From Sesamum alatum (lineage: Eukaryota > Streptophyta > Magnoliopsida > Lamiales > Pedaliaceae): 64,000 nt of DNA. Both the position numbers and the translations under genes were made by a program. A model generated the notes under the pieces. The model was not told the DNA's origin and did no database searches. It saw nothing but the letters and a program-made list of their open reading frames with translations. Below are positions 32,092 through 42,965 of this stretch, piece after piece. Each line of letters starts with the position of its first letter. Positions within the stretch are counted from its first letter, which is position 1. The stretch spans positions 20,984,046 to 21,048,045 of the forward strand of contig JACGWO010000007.1 in NCBI GenBank assembly GCA_034509735.1, in the 5' to 3' direction.

Positions 32092-33790
32092 TGTTAGAAT
32101 AGGTGACCAAAAAACCAATAGGTTTGGCGATTTATAACCTATTTGACAACATGATGTAAATGTAATACTATTATGTGTTGAATAAAATGAGTGTTCGTCT
32201 CTATTGGTACCTACTTTGTTGCGCTCATTCTACATATGTTAAAACGGTGTTTTACTTATATCTCAACAGAGCCCACAGACCACGGTTGACAACTCATGCA
32301 GTTGGGCCACACATTGGATGGTGGTCATGAAACCAACTGATTAAGAGTTAGGGTCTGAAACGTTCCAAGTCGAGGACCTCGAGACAGGCATCGAGAGTCC
32401 TATAGAGACTTGTATCAAGAGTCATGTTCATTGGATGAGTGCCATATTTCATCAGCAATAGGCGTGGGACTCCTACACGATCTTGATGGGTTGGTCTACT
32501 AAGGTCGAGCCGACTGAACTGACTCGTGGGATCATCATATGGAAGCCTTGGAGGCTTGGTCCATATGATTGGATTTCCCTCGTTTCAGTAGTACGGGAGT
32601 AGTCCTCATACTTGAGGAACCATGGCAGTCAAGTGCACAAGACGGCTTTATCTTGGATCTGGCGAGAGGTGATCATTCTGTAAGATGATCATTATAAGCC
32701 TTGTCTAGTCCAGTCGGAATATGTAGCAAGGACAGTGAGTTCCAAGAAGAGGATCTGCTCCCCTGTCAGTATGTGACAGAGGTATCTCCTATGCACTCGG
32801 AGACACGCTCATGCTGTTTAAAGCTATGGCCACATTGGTTGGTCGAACAGGGAATGGTTTCCTATGTCGACGCAATGAAGCATGCGTTGTCTGCAATATT
32901 AAGCATAGATGCCTAGTCAAGGATGGGAACCGACACCTAATTCCATACCCTAGACTAAGGCCGAGAGACGGTAGACAGAAGGACCGTCCCGTACAAAATC
33001 GGCGCCTAAATGTTCACACCAACATTCAGCTAGTCTCTAGTGCCATGGACCGTTGCTAGATGGCCACCCATGTAACGGGCCCTTGTGGGACACGGGCCTA
33101 AGTCTAGGTGAGGGTAAACCTAAAGGGTCACACACAAATCACCAAGAAGGTTGAGAGATTGACTTGGAGTCAATCTCGAAGGATAAATAAGTAATTGGAT
33201 TACTTAAGGGATTGTCCATTGGATGGACGGGCCAATATTGTATCGGGCCCTCGTTTAATCAGTAAATGTGATTTATCGATTAAATATGGAAAGTCGAGAT
33301 GTTGGATCTTTTGATTGGCTTTAAATATTAACGGGAATTATTTAAATGGACATTAAATTGGATTTAAATTTGGGTTCTTCGCAATTGGATTACGGTAAGA
33401 CCCAGTTTAAGAGAACACTAATTCATAGTGTTTATTCTCTTAAACCGATTCCTTCATAAACCAGTTTTCTTCTAGCAAGGAGAACGTTAGTTTCTTCCGG
33501 TGTGGTGTGGATCACCTTTGGAGAATCTATACGTTTAGATTTTGTGAACATCCCAGAGAAGGAACAACGCAAGTAGCCGCGCACACGTGAAATCTACAAG
33601 GGTAACGGTTAATTACGCTTTTGTAGATTTACATTTCATCTATGCCCTATGTATAATATATGCTTCAATATTAATACATCCTACATCGAACGTCCGGTTG
33701 GGATTACGTTTATTCAATTGTTTAAATTTACGTATTTATCCATGCTTCTCGCTTCCGCTCGCGCTCCCGGGAGGATCCGCTTGTCCTTTA
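32092..33790 (+). mobile_element. E4 3' LTR (type 2)
   Basis: Starts 'tgttagaataggtgacc', ends 'ccgcttgtccttta' (CA to TA), 1699 bp. Its body differs from type 1 ('gacaacatgatgtaaatg', 'gttgggccacacattggatgg'). Compared with the type-2 solo LTR at 40734-42960 it lacks roughly 500 bp around 33430-33470, between copies of 'ttctcttaaac'. Confidence 0.85.
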
Positions 33791-34680
33791 TTTGGGTGAT
33801 GCTTCCTACACTCTAGGTATCAAGATTATCTGGGATAGATCTAAAAGGATGTTAGCAATGACCTAAACCTTGTAACTTGAGAAAGTCTTGAAGCGATTCA
33901 AGATGTAAAACTCCAAACGAGGATTCCTTTCTATGAGGCATAGGGTTAAACTGTCCAAGAAGCAGTCTGCTACGACTGATGAGGAGGTTAGAAGGATGTT
34001 TGGCATCCACTATGCTTCAGCCGTAGGCGGCATACAGTATGTTGTGCAGTGCATAAGGCCTAATGTCGCCTTCGCTTTGAGTATAACGAGCAGACATCAG
34101 GCTTGTGTCGGTGAGGCTCACTGTACTGCATTCAAGACCATTTTTAAGTACTTGAGAAGGACTAGAGATATGTTCTTGGTTTACGGTGGTGGAAAGAGTA
34201 TTCTGGAAGGCTACAACGATGCTAGCTTCCAGTCTAATGAGGACGATGCCAAGTCTCAATTAGGATTTGTATACAGGCTAAATCATGGTGGCTTGGAAAA
34301 GTTCCAAGTAGGATACCACATCTAATTCCACCATGGAAGCAGAGAACATAGCCGCTTCGGAAGCAGCTACGAAGGCGGTTTGGATGAAAAAACTACATCC
34401 AAGAGTTGGGTGTAGTACCTAGCATTGTCGAGCCAGTGGTTATCTTTTGTGATAACAATGAGGCTATAGCGCGTGCGAAGGAATCGAGATCTCATCATCA
34501 ATCCAAACGCATTCTTATACGCTACCATCTACTTAGAGAGATGGTGGGAAGAGGTGACGTTCGGATGGACCGAGTCACATAGGCAGAAAATACGACAGAT
34601 CCACTGACCAAGCCAGTGTCGTAGGTTGCTCATGCTCAGCATCTTGGAAAGATGGGTTTGAGGGTCATGAGTGATTGACT
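33791..34680 (+). pseudogene. E9 RT C-terminus and RNase H
   Basis: Degenerate but collinear with E1: 'LGDASYTLGIKIIWDRSK', stop, then the open piece 33933-34325 with 'KLSKKQSATTDEEVRRMF', 'GEAHCTAFKTIFKYLRRTRD' and 'GGGKSILEGYNDASFQSNED'. The later RNase H ('VIFCDNNEAIARAKESRS', 'LIRYHLLREMVGRGDV') is frameshifted near 34290 and 34385. Ends before the PPT. Confidence 0.8.
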
Positions 34681-34684
34681 TTAG

Positions 34685-34699
34685 GGTCAAGTGGGAGAT
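34685..34699 (+). promoter_or_regulatory. E9 polypurine tract
   Basis: 'ggtcaagtgggagat' directly before the LTR start 'tgttag' at 34700. Confidence 0.85.
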
Positions 34700-34956
34700 T
34701 GTTAGAATAGGTGACCGGAAAGCCAATTAGATTGGCTTTAATGTAATCTATTTCTAACAATTTCATTTTAAATGTAATATTGTTTCTGAATAAAGTAAGT
34801 ATTCATGTTTGGGAATTCTATTTGTTGTGCTTATTATTTATGTTTATTCTATTAATATCACAACAAAGCCAACAGACCAAACGTTCAACCCATGTAGTTG
34901 GATTGCGCATTGGATGGTAGCTATGAAACCAACTTCTAAGGGTTGTGTCTGAAATG
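34700..34956 (+). mobile_element. E9 LTR (type 3), left part
   Basis: Starts 'tgttagaataggtgaccgg'; related to type 2 but distinct. Interrupted at 34956 by the CACTA element; the last three bases ATG are its target duplication. Confidence 0.88.
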
Positions 34957-35769
34957 CACTACAAAAAATGTCTTTTTTGTGACCAATTTTATATGAGGAA
35001 ATTAAATATTGTCACATAAGGAAGGTTAATACGAGGAAATCTTTTTTCCTCACATTAGGCTTTTCATATTATGAGGAGTTCTAATTACCTCACAAAAGCA
35101 TGGATCAATTGTGAGGAAATTATCTTTTTATCACAAAAAATATTTAATTTCTCACATATAAATTTGATGTAAATATGATAAAAAAAAGTTCCTCACAATA
35201 CATAAACAAAGGAATAAAAATATTTTGTTCTCACTATTTCATATCATTATTGTGATGAAATTATATGTCATCACATTAAATATCTTATATTGGACGAAAT
35301 TATTTATCCTCACATAATGTCACGAAATTTTATTTTCTTGTAATTGCATCCATTTTTTTTACAACGAATTAAAATTTTATCACAAAAGAAAAATTATTTC
35401 TTCACAATTAATTAGTATATTGTGGAAAAAATAAAATAAAATTCTCACAACAACTATGAGGGAAGGAAAATATTTCCCTCCTATAAATAAATGCCTTTCC
35501 CTCCAAAATTAATATTCTCTTTTGTTTAGTATTTTCTCTTATTTTTTTAAAACTATTTATGTGAGAAATTTATTATTTTTATTTGCGATTAAATTTTATA
35601 CATAATAAAATAATATTTTATTGTCTCATTTTTTTCCTTTTTAAGTATTTTTCAAAGTATGAAAAAAAAATTCTCTACATGTCAATTCCAAAATCTCATC
35701 TTAAATTAAATAAATAAACTTTTTAATCAAAAATATAATTAATTTTATAAAAAAATAGAAAAAAATATA

Positions 35770-35899
35770 TTTGAAAACTGCCAAAACTCTCTACTCTTTC
35801 TTTCTCAACTCAATAGAGCTTCTTTCTTCCTCAAATTCTCTTCCTATCACATATTTTTACTTTCATCAACAATCAATCATTACTCTTGCCAATCAACAC
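35770..35899 (+). other. Possible CACTA 5' exon with splice donor
   Basis: A C/T-rich, 5'UTR-like stretch ('ctttctttctcaactc...') ending in 'caacacag|gtattta', a plausible splice donor at about 35899/35900. Transcript start and splicing are inferred; no protein is recognised here. Confidence 0.3.
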
Positions 35900-36009
35900 A
35901 GGTATTTAGTTCTTCTTTACTTTTTGAAAGAAAAATTTGATAAAAAGTTCAAGCATTTTTCAGAACAATTTGGCCAATGTTATTGTTATTCGCCGGAAGA
36001 ATTTCACAT

Positions 36010-36345
36010 GTATAGTTGAGAGGCGAATTTCGCCTGTCGATAGGCAAAATTTCACCCCTGTACAAGCGAAATTTCGCCTCTATACAGAGGCGAAAATTCA
36101 CCCCTGTACAGGGGGGATTTTGCCTCTGTACAGAGGCAAGATTTCCCCTGTACAGAGGCGGATTTTGCCTTTGTTACAGAGGTGATTTCCCCCTGTACAG
36201 GGGTGGATTTCGCCTCTGTAACAGAGGCAAAATCCCCCCTGTATGGGGGCAAGTTTTGCCTCTGTTACAGAGGCGATTCCCCCCCGTACCGGGACGATTT
36301 TTTGCCTCTGTACAGAGGCGAACTTCGCGTATGTCTTGCCTCTAT
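36010..36345. repeat. Palindromic minisatellite with CTGTACAG core
   Basis: About ten imperfect units of roughly 30-35 bp, most centred on a palindrome such as 'gcctctgtacagaggc' or 'cccctgtacagggg', linked by 'gattttgcc' or 'gatttcccc'. Variants with 'gtaacag' or 'gttacag' occur. Both strands give open frames of up to about 118 codons, but these are by-products of the repeat. Confidence 0.85.
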
Positions 36346-36949
36346 GCGGGGCCTAATTTTGGGTTCGTGTAGAAACTTTTTTCTCTATATACATAGGTAA
36401 ATATGTCCGTGTAATACATATTCTTGAAATATGATATGTATATTTTCTGATGGAATTAACTAATGATACTCTTTTATACTTTACAGGAAAAACGCAATTA
36501 GAAGTTTCGAGTACAATTCAAAAAGTGCAGCAATTTTTCTATCAACATAAGTTGCATTTTCCTTATCATAAACTTATATGCTTCTCTCTTTTTTGCATTG
36601 AGTTATTTATTTTTTACTATATGTTTTTTGTTTGATTAAGTTGCTTATTCCATTAAGTATATTGTTGAATCTATACTTATATTTGAACATGCATTGTCGG
36701 ATGATGGTTATGCGTGCAAAAGTTTTATCTGTCTTGGTTGTGGATTTGTTTTGATGAACTTTGCCTTTTCAATTATTTGGGACATTTTTTATCTATGGGG
36801 TTAATTTCTCTATTACTTTTTGCAACAACCTTAATTTACTTTTTCTCATTTACTTGTCTAACTTGAAAAAGTATAAGTGCAATATTATATAACACTTATT
36901 TGTTGGAATATAAGTTAATATAAAACATATTATCTTTAGGGACAACATA

Positions 36950-37195
36950 ATGGATAAAAGTTGGACGAATGAGACAAATACATTTTTTGAGTCATACATT
37001 AAATGTGTGGAATCATTTCTTAACTTTGCAAAGGAAAATGCTGCGGGGCCTGACAACATGATTCATTGTCCTTTTCGTTCTTGCAATAATAAAAGGTTCA
37101 AATCTTTTGATGAAGTTAAGCTTGATATGCATACAAATGGTTTCTCATATAATTACCGTGATTGGATATTACCCTGTGCTATTTTGCTACATTAG
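36950..37195 (+). pseudogene. CACTA transposase-associated domain exon
   Basis: Open frame of 81 codons starting 'MDKSWTNETNTFFESY', with 'CVESFLNFAKENAAG', then 'HCPFRSCNNKRFKSF' and 'HTNGFSYNYRDWI'. This matches the transposase-associated domain (N-terminal 'M-D-K-S-W', C-P-x3-C, H-x-x-x-x-F, Y-x-x-W) of plant En/Spm proteins. A splice acceptor 'attatctttag' precedes the ATG by about ten bases. After 'YRDWI' the frame diverges and stops; the DDE domain and C-terminus are absent. The spacing between cysteine and histidine ligands looks complete, so the domain itself may be intact. Confidence 0.75.
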
Positions 37196-38160
37196 TTTTG
37201 GTGGTGCTCCCAGTTCTTGTTTCTTGTTTTCTACTGACGCCTATGATTCTTGTTTTCTTGTTGGATTTTTGTAGATCTCAACTCTTGTACTTGTTTTTCC
37301 TTGCAAAGTTTTGAGCTTTTCTTTGTTTTTCTTTGATCTGTAAGTTTTGAGCTTTTCTAGTATTTCTGCTGAGGCATGTTATGCTGTGTTGGTTCTATGC
37401 TTGTTATGTTTATAGTGTTTACTTCATTTTGTCAATTGTAATTACTTCTTGAAGTGACTTTTACTTACTCACTGTAGAGACTCATGTGTTTCTTCACTTC
37501 ATTCTGGGTAGATATGTTATTTGGCAACTATATAATTCTCAAATCTTGATTTTTATCTTGCATCTACTTAATAGCGAGTAAATCTGTGGAAGTATGTAGT
37601 AACCATGTGAATAAACCAGATATCTGCATTTCCTTACACTCATTGTAGAATTCCTCTAGTTGTGCTCAGGAACTAGTTACTTGTTGACATTAATCCTAGT
37701 GGCAGACTTTGTTAGCATACGCTGGACCAATTTTGCTGCTCTTATTGCATTTTTACTGCCCTGAAACAGACAAATAGGGGCTTTTTTCTACTCCTATAAC
37801 ACAAAAATAGTGGTCGTTCCTCTATTACAGAGCCATCTCTGTAAAAGAGAAAAAGGAAGAGAAAGAGGCTTATTTTTAGTGAAAAGAAATTATATTCTAA
37901 GTGATTGATTACTTGTATTTGAACATGAGCGATCTGGTGTTGGATAATTCAATATTTGTTTTGTTTCTAATTGTTGGTAACTTTTGGAGTCTAATTTATC
38001 GTTCATATTTGTCTTGTACAAAAAGATGCATTTTGTTCATAATATGTATATTTAAGCAATTTATTTAGGAGAAATTAAATGGATATTGAATGTTGCAATA
38101 GATTATTATTTTAGCTGTTGAGTATTCATATTGGTTTTTCTCTGAATACTTCTTTAACAG
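37196..38160 (+). other. CACTA interior, unassigned
   Basis: T-rich, intron- or UTR-like sequence with no domain that I recognise. It ends in 'tacttctttaacag', a splice-acceptor-like site, followed by a short 'attgtacgatggaagatgg'. It could be intron between transposase exons or captured genomic sequence. Confidence 0.3.
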
Positions 38161-39204
38161 ATTGTACGATGGAAGATGGTTCTACTTGAGATTCGAAGAC
38201 GTCAAAAATGTTGATACGTTGTGTAGATATTAGCATCATCGATGAAAATATATTGGTCGTGTTTTTTAGGGGTACTTTTGAATTTTTAGGAATTAATATG
38301 GATACATTGTTGTTATTTTTTCTAATTTGAATTTTGTAATCTACTCAAATTTTTAGCATTTCAAGTATGTTTTATATTCGAATATTTTGTCCCAGTTTGT
38401 ATGAATGTCTTGCAATTTATTATCTAATTGACACAAGATTTTAATTTGTGATGAAAAGTTTAGGTTAATATTTATGTTGAATTATTTTGTGACAAATGCG
38501 CTTGAGATGTGAAATTTGATTTTATTACGCCGAGATATGGATGACAATATGACTGTTATTAAATGTTGATATTGTGATAAAATTGCAATTAACATTTTTT
38601 GTGATGACTAAATTATCACACATTAGAATGTTAATGTGAAGAAATGACCCTCACAACCAAATTTAAAAAATGTATATTAATTGAAATAAAATTATAATGT
38701 GAGGAATTTTTTGTCACATTATTTTTTTAAACTTGTGTAATTTTTTTTTTTGGATAATTCTATTGTGAGGAAATTGTCGTCGCAAATAAAATTATTGAGT
38801 TTTTTAAAATTAATTTTGAATAATTCCAATGTGAGGAAATTATCGTCATATTTTGTTAATATAATATGTGAGGGGAAAGTAGTCTAATGTGACGATATAT
38901 TTGGTCACATTTAATAAAATATAATATTTTTTGTGAGAAAATAATTTATTGCGAGGAAAAAAAATATTTAAAATGAGGGCATATTCGTCACATACACCAT
39001 CTATTTGTGAGAAAATGATTTTCCTCACAATTATATATGTGAAGAAATTATATTTTGTCGCATTATCCTACATTAGACCTAATGCGAGGGCCTATTTGTG
39101 AGGACCTTGTCACGAATTTTTTTCCTCACATTAAGCTAATGTGACAAAATTATTGATTTTTGTGAGGAAAATTTTCCTTGCAAAAAATGAATTTTTTTGT
39201 AGTG
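38161..39204. repeat. CACTA right subterminal repeat region
   Basis: From about 38450 onward it is filled with variants of 'tgtgaggaaatt' and its inverse 'ttcctcaca', more than ten copies. No coding seen. Together with the left side (34957-35500) this forms the subterminal arrays. Confidence 0.75.
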
Positions 39205-39984
39205 ATGTTCTAAGTCGAGGACCTCGACACAGGGCATTAGGGATTCTAAAAAGACTTGCACTAAGGATTGCATTCATTGGAAGAGTGTCGTGTTTCATTG
39301 GTGACAAACGTTGGACGTCTATGAATTATGGAAGGGTGTCAGCTAACTGAACTGACTCGTGGGAATCGTCATATGGAAGCCTTGAAGGCTTGGCCGGTAT
39401 GACTAAACTTCCCGACTCTAATAGTGCGAGATTAGTTCTCGGACTTGAGGAATCATGGCAGTCACATATATATGATGGTTGTATCTAGTATCTGGCAAAA
39501 GATGTCCGTATTTGGGATACGTTCATCATAAGCCTTATCTAGTTCAGTTGGAATATATATTGAGGATGGAGGATTCCAAGATAGGATTCGTCACCTGTCA
39601 GTACATGAAAATCGAGTCTCTTATGCACTCTAAGACAGTTTAAGATCTTTGAGTTTGTGGCCACAGCGATTGGTCGAGAAAGGAATGATTTCTTACGTCA
39701 ATCAATGGAGCAAACATATCTCGGGTTAGTGAGCATAGTTGTCTAGTCTAGGATGAAAACTGACACCCAATTCCATACCCTAACCTTAGAACGGGAGATG
39801 GATGATAGAAGGACCATACTCGTATGGGACTCGGGAGCCTAAATGTTCACGCCAATATTTACCTAGTCTCTAGTGCCATGGACCATTGCTAGACGGCGAC
39901 CCATGGTGACGGGTGTTTTTCCGATTAATGATTAATTAAAAATAGTTAATTAAATTGGATTTAATTGATCAATTGTGTTAGACA
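39205..39984 (+). mobile_element. E9 LTR (type 3), right part, 3'-truncated
   Basis: Continues the LTR after the CACTA element ('ttctaagtcgaggacctcg', 'agtgccatggaccattgc'). It stops at about 39980 and passes directly into leader-type sequence; the LTR 3' end and PBS are deleted. Confidence 0.8.
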
Positions 39985-40406
39985 CAAGCCCCAGACAAGG
40001 GAAGCCTGCACGCATTCACCTGGCCAGCTCGCCCAGCGTGCAGATGATTGGTCGGGTTGCACGTGCGCGCGCACAGGTCACTGCCCGCCGTCAGGTGGCC
40101 TGGCGGCCAGGCTGGGGCATGCTCGGCAAGGCTGAGACCCGCGGGCAACGGTTGCCGTTGCCATTTTCCATTTTTGTGTTATTTTACTAAAATTATTATT
40201 TTTGGTTTATTCTAAATTTTTTTCTGTAAATTTTCTAACAAACATTTATTTTGCAGTATTTCATTTTGTATGAGGTTTGGAACCTCCTAAAATTTAATAT
40301 TGTCTTAATAATGAGGAAAGGATTTATTGGCAAGAAGTATTGCAATGGTTGCACCGATGGTCAGTTCTCTTGTATAGAAATTTTACATTTATTTCCTACA
40401 GCGTAT
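39985..40406 (+). other. Copia leader fragment with short GC-rich block
   Basis: 'agacaagggaagcctgcacgc' and neighbouring GC-rich text (to about 40150) match the leader block of E2, E4 and E8, followed by 'aataatgaggaaaggattt' as in those leaders. It is cut at 40406 by a minus-strand type-2 LTR. No gene. Confidence 0.7.
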
Positions 40407-40733
40407 TGAAGGACAAGCGAATCCGCCCGGGAGCGCGAACGAAAGCGTGTTATGCGTTATTTAAAAAATATTATCAAAAAGATCCCAATGGCTATACCCT
40501 TGGGTGCTCAACCGGGCGTTCAATGTAGAATACGATAGTAAATAACAACATATCATGTAGAGCACATAGGTACTAAATGAAAGAAACTACAAGAACATAA
40601 ACTTGAATATTACCTTTTTGGTTTTCTAGTACACGGCTACAAGCGTTTCCACAGCCGAAAACGTTCACCAAAGTTCAAAACTACGAACTCTCTAATATAG
40701 TCCACACCACACCGGGAGATATCTCGTTTTTCT
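40407..40733 (-). mobile_element. E6 LTR (type 2), 3' part
   Basis: Minus-strand LTR 3' end ('cgcttgtccttca' inverse at 40407). Split at 40733 by a second type-2 LTR inserted at the same orientation. Confidence 0.85.
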
Positions 40734-42960
40734 TGAAGGACAAGCAGATCCGCCCGGGAGCGCGAGCAGAAGCAAGAAAGCGAGAAATTGTGCGTAAATT
40801 TAAATCAAATTCAAAATATGCGAATCCCAAGGGGTGTACCCTTGGGTGCTCAACCGGGCGTTCGATTTAGGATGTGTAAATATTAAAACATATATTTAAG
40901 CACATAGGGCATAGATATATAAATGAAATCAATCAAAGCGTAATAAACCGTTACCTTTGATTGTTTAGCGTATGCTCCCGGCTACTTGCGTTGTTCCTTC
41001 TCCGGAATGCTCACGAAATCCAAACGTATGGATTCTCCAAAGGTGATCCACACCACACCGGAAGAAACACACGTTCTTCTTGCTAGAAAAGAACGGGTTT
41101 AGAAGGAATCGGTTTAAGAGAAGAACACTAATTCATAGTGTTCTCTTAAACTTACTTTGTTCTTCTTCTTGATTCAAAATCAAGTGAAGAACACAAGTGT
41201 GGGAGAGGGAGAGAGCACGAAATTTGAGAGAGAGGAGAGGGATTTTTGTCTTCTCTTTTTCCTAGAAAAAGATGAATAATGAATCACTTATGCTTGGTAT
41301 TGTATATTCTAATATATATACATAATTAATGTGATTATTGGAATGTGTCTAGGTTCATCCAATGATGTCTAGATTCATTCCAATCAATCACCATTAATTC
41401 TTCAATCAAGCCTACCAAAATTTATGGTATGATCAAATCATACCAAAAGGGAAGAACTTGATTGGAGTTGATTTGTCTCTTTCCAAAAGAGATAAGTCAA
41501 CATACCACCTAGCATGAAACATGGCTGATTTTGCTTCCTCCAAGGGAGCATGTCGGCCATGTTTAATTAAGGGAAGAAGTCCAACTTCTTCCTACTCCAA
41601 AATAGGAATTATTTCTCCTCTCGGGTATAATTTAACGGACCGGGTTTTATCGTAATCCAATTACGACGAACCCAACATTAAATCCAATTTAATGTCCATT
41701 TAAATTATTCCTATTGATCTTTTAATCCAATTAAAAGATCCAACATCTCAACGTCTCAACTTTCCATATTTAATCGAAAATCCAATTTACCGATTAAACG
41801 GAAGCCCGATACAATATCGGCCGGTCCACCCAATGGACTTTCCCTTAAGTAATCCAATTACTTATTTTATCCTTCGAGATTGACTCCAAGTCGATCTCTC
41901 AACCTCCTCAGTGATTTGTGTGTGACCCTTTAGGTTCACCCTCAGCTAGACTTGGGCCCGTGTCCCATAAGGGCCCGTTACCATGGGTGGCCGTCTAACA
42001 ACGGTCCATGGCACTAGAGACTAGGTAAATTGGCGTGAACATTTAGGCGCCGATTCCGTACGGGTACGATCCTTCCGTCTACCGTCTCCCGGCCTTAGTC
42101 TAGGGTATGGAATTGGGCATCGGTTCCCATCCTTGACTAGGCATCTATGCTTAATACTTGAGACCACGTATGCTTCATTGCGTCGACACAGGAAACCATT
42201 CCCTGTTCGACCAACCACTGTGGCCACAGCTTCAAACAGCATGAACGTATCTCTGAGTGCATAGGAGATACCTCTGTCACATACTGACAGGGGACGGATC
42301 CTCTTCTTGGAATCCACCATCCTCGCTACACATTCCGACTGCACTGGACAAGGCTTATGATAATCATCTTACAGAATGATTACCTCTTGTCAGATCCAAG
42401 ATACAGCCGTCCTATGCACGCGACTGCCATGATTCCTCAAGTCTGAGGATTACTCCCGTACTATCGAACCAGGGAAAACCAATCATACCGACCAAGCCTT
42501 CAAGGCTTCCATATGATGATCCCCGCGAGTCAGTCCAGTCGGCTCGACCCCAGTCGACCAACCCATCAAGATCGTGTAGGCGTCCCATGCCTGTCGCCGA
42601 TGAAACACGACACTCATCCAATGAACACGACTCTTGACGCAAGTCTCAATAGGACTCTCGATGCCTTGTCTCGAGGTCCTCGACTTGGAACGTTTCAGAC
42701 CCAACTCTTAATCAGTTGGTTTCATGACCACCATCCAATGCGTGGCCCAACTGCATGAGTTGTTATCCATGGTCTGTGGGCTTTGTTGCGATATAAGTTA
42801 AACACCGTTTTAACAAATGTAAGATGAGCGCAACAAAGAAGGTACCATTGGTGACGAACACTCATCTTATTCATCACATAATAATATTACATTCACATCA
42901 AGTTGTCGGATAGGTTACAAATTGCCAAACGTATTGGCTTTCTGGTCACCTATTCTAACA
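40734..42960 (-). mobile_element. Solo LTR (type 2) nested in E6 LTR
   Basis: Complete 2227-bp minus-strand LTR ('tgttagaataggtgacc' at 42960 to 'tgtccttca' at 40734), with perfect 5-bp target duplication TTTCT (40729-40733 and 42961-42965). No internal region. It gives the full-length form of the type-2 LTR, including the stretch deleted from 32092-33790. Confidence 0.95.
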
Positions 42961-42965
42961 TTTCT

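Larger units (their letters stand above)
22794..33790 (+). mobile_element. Ty1/copia element E4, apparent subfamily recombinant
   Basis: Truncated type-1a LTR (22794-23980), PBS, leader, gag, protease, integrase, first part of the linker, [solo LTR 28548-30556], RT, RNase H, PPT and a type-2 LTR (32092-33790). The left LTR is type 1a and gag is 'NMNALEKSIHELINML' (subfamily 1). RNase H is 'GGGELILEGYSDASF' and the right LTR is type 2 (subfamily 2). The change occurs in a stretch with two small deletions (about 31236 and 31330). The two terminal LTRs are not a matching pair. Confidence 0.82.
34957..39204. mobile_element. CACTA (En/Spm) DNA transposon, 4248 bp
   Basis: Ends are 5' 'cactacaaaaaatg' (34957) and 3' '...atttttttgtagtg' (39204; inverse 'cactacaaaaaaat'), with a perfect 3-bp target duplication ATG (34954-34956 and 39205-39207), the hallmark of CACTA elements. 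Removing it rejoins the host LTR text ('gtctgaaatg' + 'ttctaagtcgagg'). Subterminal regions are packed with short repeats in both orientations ('cctcacat' on the left, 'tgtgaggaaatt' on the right), as expected for transposase-binding arrays. Inside are a palindromic minisatellite (36010-36345) and one exon-like piece of transposase (36950-37195). The main DDE transposase is missing, so the copy is non-autonomous. Confidence 0.93.
33791..40406 (+). mobile_element. Ty1/copia element E9 fragment with LTR split by CACTA
   Basis: RT C-terminus and RNase H (33791-34680), PPT, then a type-3 LTR (34700-34956 and 39205-about 39980) followed directly by leader sequence (about 39985-40406). The left end is cut by the type-2 LTR of E4; the right end meets a minus-strand LTR. 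Protein text is very close to E1 (7480-8270). Confidence 0.8.

Noticed and set aside
22794..33790. E4 as an intact element with paired LTRs
   Set aside because: Left LTR is type 1a and right LTR type 2; they are not a pair from one insertion.
36010..36345. CRISPR array (regular short repeats)
   Set aside because: Units are contiguous imperfect palindromes without unique spacers, in a plant transposon.
41200..41300. Host promoter or gene around 41.1-41.7 kb
   Set aside because: The stretch is the full-length middle of the type-2 LTR, as shown by its flanking duplication and by similarity to 43.0-43.6 kb.
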